A DNA stretch of 64,000 bases from Bacteroidota bacterium. GTDB taxonomy: Bacteria; Bacteroidota; Bacteroidia; Bacteroidales; Porphyromonadaceae. The stretch spans positions 124,001 to 188,000 of the forward strand of contig JAEWWU010000019.1 of the NCBI GenBank assembly GCA_023396255.1. Reading direction: 5' to 3'. The notes beneath the pieces are model-generated. The model did no database searches. It saw nothing but the letters and a program-made list of their open reading frames with translations, and had not been told where the DNA came from. Every line of letters begins with the position of its first letter. Position 1 is the first letter of the stretch. Shown in pieces: positions 60,220 through 64,000 of the stretch. Made by a program: the position numbers and the translations under genes.

Positions 60220-61419
60220 TTACATCAAAACCTTATAAGCAACTCCTCCGACAGATACAATACATACCTCCCCTTGAGGGTAATGTGACAAAACGGTACT
60301 GCTGCTCTCAATGACTCCTTGGGAGAGTAACGTTCCGGTCACATCGTAAACAGAGTATTGGGAGCCGACTAAATCTTCCGACGCTGATAGAGATAAACTT
60401 CCATCCCAAATCCTAAACTTGCACGAATGGGAATGCGGAAGAACAGGTTTCACCCCCACATTCTTATTCTCTTCATACTCAAAGTCAAACAATTTTTCCG
60501 GCTCACTATCGGCCCCATTGGATGATTTTAATGTTTTTATCTGATGTGCAAGCCCCTCATAAGGAATCTTACACACGAAGAACAAACTCTCCAACTCTCC
60601 TCCAACGGCAGCAAAAAAATCTACAAACTGAGGAGGATAGTACGTATCTTTTCCACTCTTTTCATTATCAAACTCAAAGAAATTGAAAAAGTCTCCATTC
60701 CCCGCCTTTAATAGATTTCCATTATTCTCATACTTGTACTCAGAGTCCACTACTCTTGTCTCTTTGTCCGTGTTATCGACCAAATGGCTCTTCAAAATTC
60801 GCCCTTCTACATCATAGGAAATATCATAATCACGTACAACATACCCATCAAAAAGCTTTGTTTGAATCTTGATAGGTTTATTCTTGCCGTTATAAGAGAA
60901 ATCTATATGGGTAATATCCATAGTTCCCGTATATAGGTTTCTATTCTGATTCATAATGCTAGAGGGTAAAGTAGCCGCATCAGAAGCATACTTGTAGGTT
61001 TGCTTTCTCAACTCTGCGTATTCTTCATTTTCCGGCACCCAAACGCTACACAGAGACTCAACCAAGCGACCTTTCTCATCATACGTATATACCGTTTTCT
61101 GTTCCTTTACCTCGTATTGAGCCCCTCTCTCCGAATTAACCTCAACCAGTTGGTGCTTGCCATTATAAACAAAGTTGGTCCGGGCATTATCAGCCTCATA
61201 AGAAGTGGTTATCTCTTCCCGAATCACATACCCCGCATCATCATAGGTATATGTGTACCGAGCTTCGGTATCCGAGCGTTGCTCTACAATAGTTTTGAGC
61301 CTGTACTTGTAACTTTGAGAACAAAAAGCTCCAGGACATCCGCTAATTGCCGGCAACTGCGCGGATAAACTCAGTAGAGAGCAAAGAAAAATAATAGAGA
61401 TGTAAGAGATTTTTTTCAT
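60220..61419 (-). CDS. T9SS-exported YD-repeat-like protein downstream of HmuY
   Basis: A 399-residue protein. ATG 61419 starts a signal peptide (ISYISIIFLCSLLSLSAQ); the frame's earlier TTG is rejected. The body consists of about eight strand-turn repeats of the Y.Y[DN]..G.... type (YTYTYDDAGYVIREE, YTYDEKGRLVESL, FSYNGKNKPIK, ISYDVEGRILKSH, YKYENNGNLLK), similar to YD/RHS repeats and to Bacteroidetes DUF4595-like proteins. A T9SS type-A sorting domain ends it (YSVYDVTGTLLSQGV ... YPQGEVCIVSVGG). It begins 22 bases after the hmuY-like stop, so it is probably part of the same heme-related transcription unit. Function unknown. Confidence 0.8.
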   Translation of the reverse strand: MKKISYISIIFLCSLLSLSAQLPAISGCPGAFCSQSYKYRLKTIVEQRSDTEARYTYTYDDAGYVIREEITTSYEADNARTNFVYNGKHQLVEVNSERGAQYEVKEQKTVYTYDEKGRLVESLCSVWVPENEEYAELRKQTYKYASDAATLPSSIMNQNRNLYTGTMDITHIDFSYNGKNKPIKIQTKLFDGYVVRDYDISYDVEGRILKSHLVDNTDKETRVVDSEYKYENNGNLLKAGNGDFFNFFEFDNEKSGKDTYYPPQFVDFFAAVGGELESLFFVCKIPYEGLAHQIKTLKSSNGADSEPEKLFDFEYEENKNVGVKPVLPHSHSCKFRIWDGSLSLSASEDLVGSQYSVYDVTGTLLSQGVIESSSTVLSHYPQGEVCIVSVGGVAYKVLM

Positions 61420-61441
61420 AACAAGTGTATTCTTCTGCAAA

Positions 61442-62092
61442 TTATTTTTCTGCTACAAAGGCATACTGGAATTTAATATGTCCTGTCTTCCCGTGAGCAT
61501 TGCGGTAATCCGTCACTTTAAATTTTACCAATTTCCCAGAAGCTGTCTTTACGATGTACACTTTTTTGGAAAGTTTCACCACGGGAGGCATTCCTTCCGA
61601 AGAGATTGCTCCTATGTGCTCACCCTTGCGTGTTGTTAGGACATAGTTTACGGGAATTTGTGCTCTTTTTATATCGTGTTTTCCATTTTCTCCTACTTCA
61701 AAATAGACAATAAGCGACCCTATCTCATCTTTCTTAAATGCACTCTCAGCCGGCATCGGAATTTCTTTGTTCATATCAGTCTCTTGGGTTTCTGCCACAG
61801 CCCCCTTATGTGAGCCGGAAGCTCCTCCATTGGTACGGAAATCATACCTATGGAAGGCAATATCCCAACTGGCATCTTTGGCAAAACTCTCGTGCACATC
61901 TTTGGTTGCAACCACCTGCCCCTTTTCAAAAGAAAAGTAAACCCACGATTTATAGTCTGTGGCATCCACTACTAATTCTTTCATCCCTTGTGTTGTTTTC
62001 TCCTTAACCTTGTTGTCCTTCCCTCTGCATTGTACCAAGAAAAGAGAAAGAGCAAGGACCCCCACTAACTGAAACAAATTTTTAGCTGACAT
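61442..62092 (-). CDS. hmuY: HmuY-family heme-binding lipoprotein (hemophore-like)
   Basis: A 216-residue lipoprotein: signal LFQLVGVLALSLFLVQC with lipid-modified Cys22. The mature part matches HmuY family features: YKSWVYFSF (Y-x-x-W-x-Y-F-S-F), SWDIAFHRYDFRTNGGASG, VKLSKKVYIVKTASGKLVKFKVTDY. P. gingivalis HmuY is a surface heme scavenger that hands heme to the TonB receptor HmuR. Its two axial heme ligands are histidines. Here a His (139, GENGKHD) lies near the first ligand position, but the second position reads SSEGMPP without His; Met168 is the nearest candidate. The gene lies 178 bases after the DUF2149 gene, following ExbB-like and CobN-like genes, the hmu set in a different order. 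No hmuR is in the window. Confidence 0.85.
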   Translation of the reverse strand: MSAKNLFQLVGVLALSLFLVQCRGKDNKVKEKTTQGMKELVVDATDYKSWVYFSFEKGQVVATKDVHESFAKDASWDIAFHRYDFRTNGGASGSHKGAVAETQETDMNKEIPMPAESAFKKDEIGSLIVYFEVGENGKHDIKRAQIPVNYVLTTRKGEHIGAISSEGMPPVVKLSKKVYIVKTASGKLVKFKVTDYRNAHGKTGHIKFQYAFVAEK

Positions 62093-62270
62093 AATAAAAA
62101 ACTTTTTTGTTAAACATATTCTTATATCAATACAAAATTAGAATCGTACAAAACATCCACAAATACCTGAAAATCATTAATATTCGCCACACAAGTACCT
62201 GTTTTTGAGTAAAAAAGGAATGTATAACCGATATTCTAACCAAACTCAAAGGAAATGGACAACCTCGCAA

Positions 62271-62609
62271 TCAATCCTCCGGCACATAAATAATTTCACC
62301 ATTCTCCAATTGGTAGGCAACTCCGACACGCTTGCCTCGGTTTTGGTCAGAAGAGGACTGATTATCGCTAGGTGTATAGCGTTCTATTTTCTCCCCCTTC
62401 TTGGTAATAATCTCCATATTATCCTTACCCGGATTCTTCACAACGGTGTAGTCCTCTTTAGAAAATACTTCAGTCATACTGAACTTTGTGACCAAAGCCA
62501 CCATCAATGCCACAGCAAACACCATAGCAACGTCGAAAAGATTCGAAACCAAACTCGACGGATCTATATCTTTGTCGACAAAACGCCTGCGCTTAGAGTT
62601 TCGTGCCAT
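62271..62609 (-). CDS. DUF2149 / ExbD-like small membrane protein of the hmu-type locus
   Basis: A 112-residue protein, ATG 62609 overlapping the end of the ExbB-like gene by 17 bases. Basic N-terminus (ARNSKRRRFVDKDIDPSSLVSNLFD), one membrane helix (VAMVFAVALMVALVTKF) and a short periplasmic domain (GKDNMEIITKKGEKIERYT ... KRVGVAYQLENGEIIYV). It corresponds to the DUF2149 family that accompanies a MotA/TolQ/ExbB-type gene and CobN-like gene in hmu operons. It presumably acts as the ExbD-like partner of the preceding channel protein. Confidence 0.82.
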   Translation of the reverse strand: MARNSKRRRFVDKDIDPSSLVSNLFDVAMVFAVALMVALVTKFSMTEVFSKEDYTVVKNPGKDNMEIITKKGEKIERYTPSDNQSSSDQNRGKRVGVAYQLENGEIIYVPED

Positions 62610-63189
62610 TATCAAGTGTATTATTTAGGAGATCCAACCATATCAATCCTTTCTGGTTATACGAACGAACCACTTGCAAGACAAGATACCCAATTCCGGA
62701 CGAGAACATTCCCAACACCGTGGTCGCAAAAGCGACCTGCATATTGTATGCCATACCGGCAATATCTCCAGTCCCCAACCCGACCAAGGCCGGCCCCATA
62801 GGAATTAAGGTACCCATAAGCCCCAATATGGGACCGAATTTAGTAAGCAACTTAGCCGTAGACAGTCTCCGCTCCAACTCTAACTCGTAATTATCAATTA
62901 GATAATCACGCTCGTGCGGTTGTGCCGTGAATAATTCCAATGCAACTTTCTCAAAAGGAGTTGCGCCTTTGGACTTTGACAAAGCATCCTTGAGTGACTC
63001 CACATCACCAGCTCTTAACTTATCAAAAAGAGTTGCGTACTGCCTGAGGTGTGCTCGATAACGGCTACGCGCAGCCCACAAACCTCCCAAAAGAAGAAGG
63101 GAAAAGAAAAATAATATAATGAGTCCTACAATCACAGGTATCAACAAGCCATTGGATACCCAAAACATAACATCTGTAATATAATTCAT
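62593..63189 (-). CDS. MotA/TolQ/ExbB-family proton channel protein of the hmu-type locus
   Basis: A 198-residue protein; ATG 63189 is preferred over an upstream TTG. First helix VIVGLIILFFFSLLLLGGLW near the N-terminus, a cytoplasmic helical domain, then TKFGPILGLMGTLIPMGPALVGLG and VAFATTVLGMFSSGIGYLVLQVV, the family's paired channel helices with conserved Gly/Thr. Distinct from the ExbB at 40581. In P. gingivalis the hmu operon encodes a comparable channel (among HmuT/U/V). Here it lies between a 7-helix protein and DUF2149, and overlaps the latter. It may energise heme uptake or the CobN-like chelatase-type protein. Confidence 0.85.
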   Translation of the reverse strand: MNYITDVMFWVSNGLLIPVIVGLIILFFFSLLLLGGLWAARSRYRAHLRQYATLFDKLRAGDVESLKDALSKSKGATPFEKVALELFTAQPHERDYLIDNYELELERRLSTAKLLTKFGPILGLMGTLIPMGPALVGLGTGDIAGMAYNMQVAFATTVLGMFSSGIGYLVLQVVRSYNQKGLIWLDLLNNTLDNGTKL

Positions 63190-63228
63190 AACAATCAAAA
63201 ACTAATGTATTCTCAATAAACACGATAC

Positions 63229-63936
63229 TTAGCGATTACTATACTTGCGCTGATGAAAATAACCCACAAAGGCACAAATAGTAATCACCAAAAAAAGAAT
63301 CCCCACCTGCATCAACTGCTGCAAAAATTCACTTCCGGCATTACCATACACACGGGATTCTGAAGAGAAAACTCCCGCAACAATGGTAATCAACAAAACC
63401 ACTCCTCCGAGCAAAGAAGACAGCTCGCTCCCCAAATACAGAAGGCGACAAATACGAGGAGCCAGAAGCATCAAGAGAGCAATAAGAAGGGCCAAAAAAA
63501 CAGAACTGCCAACAAAAGAAACCCCGGGCAACACAAACAGCATTTGTACTCTCAGGTAAAAAATAACCGCGAAGAAGAGGGGCGAAGGCAGCATATAAGC
63601 CACACGTCCCCAGACTTTAGAAAAAGAAGTCGTAACGCCATCGTACTTGAGAGAGGCTCGGGTTGGGCACTGTCCCCCTAAGGAAAGAACGGCTGAAACG
63701 GAAATCAGTAAGTCTGCCATAACAATCAAGGACAAATCGCTCAATCGATGTGGAGTATTGAGCTTACTATCAACCCACAACTTGCTTATTTCCAAACAAT
63801 AAGGATGTATCAGAACCACAAATGCCACATACAAAAGGATGTGAATTATTCGCAGCCACAAGGGCTGCCTCATAGCTGCCTCAATCAACTGTTTAAAGCA
63901 TACGATGAGGCAGATGAGAAGAAAAGCACTGCTCAT
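63229..63936 (-). CDS. Polytopic membrane protein of the hmu-type locus
   Basis: A 235-residue protein with about seven predicted helices (AFLLICLIVCFKQL, IIHILLYVAFVVLI, LIVMADLLISVSAVLSL, SPLFFAVIFYLRVQMLFVL, VFLALLIALLMLLAP, LLGGVVLLITIVAGVF, VGILFLVITICAFVGYF). I do not recognise a named domain with certainty. Its start codon overlaps the stop of the upstream CobN-like gene (ATGA), and the ExbB-like gene follows after 39 bases. It sits where hmu operons encode an integral membrane protein, so a role in the heme-acquisition complex is inferred. Confidence 0.8.
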   Translation of the reverse strand: MSSAFLLICLIVCFKQLIEAAMRQPLWLRIIHILLYVAFVVLIHPYCLEISKLWVDSKLNTPHRLSDLSLIVMADLLISVSAVLSLGGQCPTRASLKYDGVTTSFSKVWGRVAYMLPSPLFFAVIFYLRVQMLFVLPGVSFVGSSVFLALLIALLMLLAPRICRLLYLGSELSSLLGGVVLLITIVAGVFSSESRVYGNAGSEFLQQLMQVGILFLVITICAFVGYFHQRKYSNR

Positions 63937-64000
63937 TTTTTATTCCTCTTACGATTGCGAACTGAGTAGAATAGCACAAAGAATAGCAATCCCAACGCTC
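63933..64000 (-). CDS. C-terminal end of an upstream membrane-anchored gene, probably CobN/HmuS-like
   Basis: Reading in from the right edge, the minus-strand frame ends ALGLLFFVLFYSVRNRKRNKK and TGA (63935-63933), sharing ATGA with the next gene. A C-terminal membrane helix followed by a basic tail is what the CobN-like HmuS proteins of hmu operons carry. The frame is only 21 codons, so the identity rests on gene order rather than sequence. Confidence 0.5.
   Translation of the reverse strand, partial: ALGLLFFVLFYSVRNRKRNKK

Overview
The window looks like a chromosomal segment of a Bacteroidales bacterium, most likely Porphyromonas or a close relative. Four things support this. Many exported proteins end in a type IX secretion (T9SS) sorting domain. 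There is an intact porG-uppS-bamA-skp-skp cluster. A DPP5-type S9 peptidase, a PepO-type M13 peptidase and an hmu-type heme locus are present. Many genes and tRNAs have Bacteroidetes-type TAnnTTTG promoter boxes. The coding DNA is roughly 40-45 % GC by eye and the long spacers are clearly AT-richer. I saw no complete insertion sequence, prophage, CRISPR array or rRNA.

Layout. 1-79: tail of a Maf-family gene. 0.5-8.2 kb (minus): pepD, a RecB/AddA-like helicase-nuclease, pdxA and a DUF4837 lipoprotein. 8.5-18.9 kb (plus): a surface-protein block with a duplicated leucine-rich-repeat (LRR) T9SS protein, two paralogous lipoproteins built from three copies of one module, and a nine-repeat InlB-like T9SS protein. 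19.1-19.8 kb: a structured leader and an S4-domain RNA-binding protein. 20.3-26.2 kb (minus): creD, then an epimerase-nucleotidyltransferase-pepO gene run, then tRNA-Ala and tRNA-Lys. 26.4-30.0 kb (minus): a two-gene T9SS cargo operon. 30.2-35.3 kb (plus): a SprT-like protein, a third LRR T9SS protein, and rplU-rpmA. 35.9-41.6 kb (minus): panB, guaA, an exbB-small membrane protein-exbD-exbD operon and tRNA-Ser. 41.8-48.0 kb (minus): a dpp5-HAD phosphatase-sugar MFS transporter operon, then an Omp28-like T9SS protein. 49.0-55.9 kb (plus): a DUF6242-like lipoprotein, porG, uppS, bamA, skp, skp. Then tRNA-Pro and a TonB-dependent-receptor-like barrel (57.2-59.5 kb). 60.2-64.0 kb (minus): the end of a CobN-like gene, a polytopic membrane protein, ExbB-like, DUF2149, HmuY-like and a YD-repeat T9SS protein.

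How the parts fit. The window holds both outer-membrane biogenesis machinery (BamA, two Skp chaperones, the undecaprenyl diphosphate synthase UppS, and PorG of the T9SS) and seven predicted T9SS cargo proteins. The hmu-like locus and the exb operon point to TonB-type energised uptake, and DPP5, PepO and PepD fit a peptide-fermenting lifestyle. The least explained elements are four: a dispersed intergenic repeat family with three mutually complementary arms (six copies), the triple-module lipoprotein pair, the reshuffled 'IDWGDG' caps that precede LRR blocks, and the structured RNA leader before the S4 gene.
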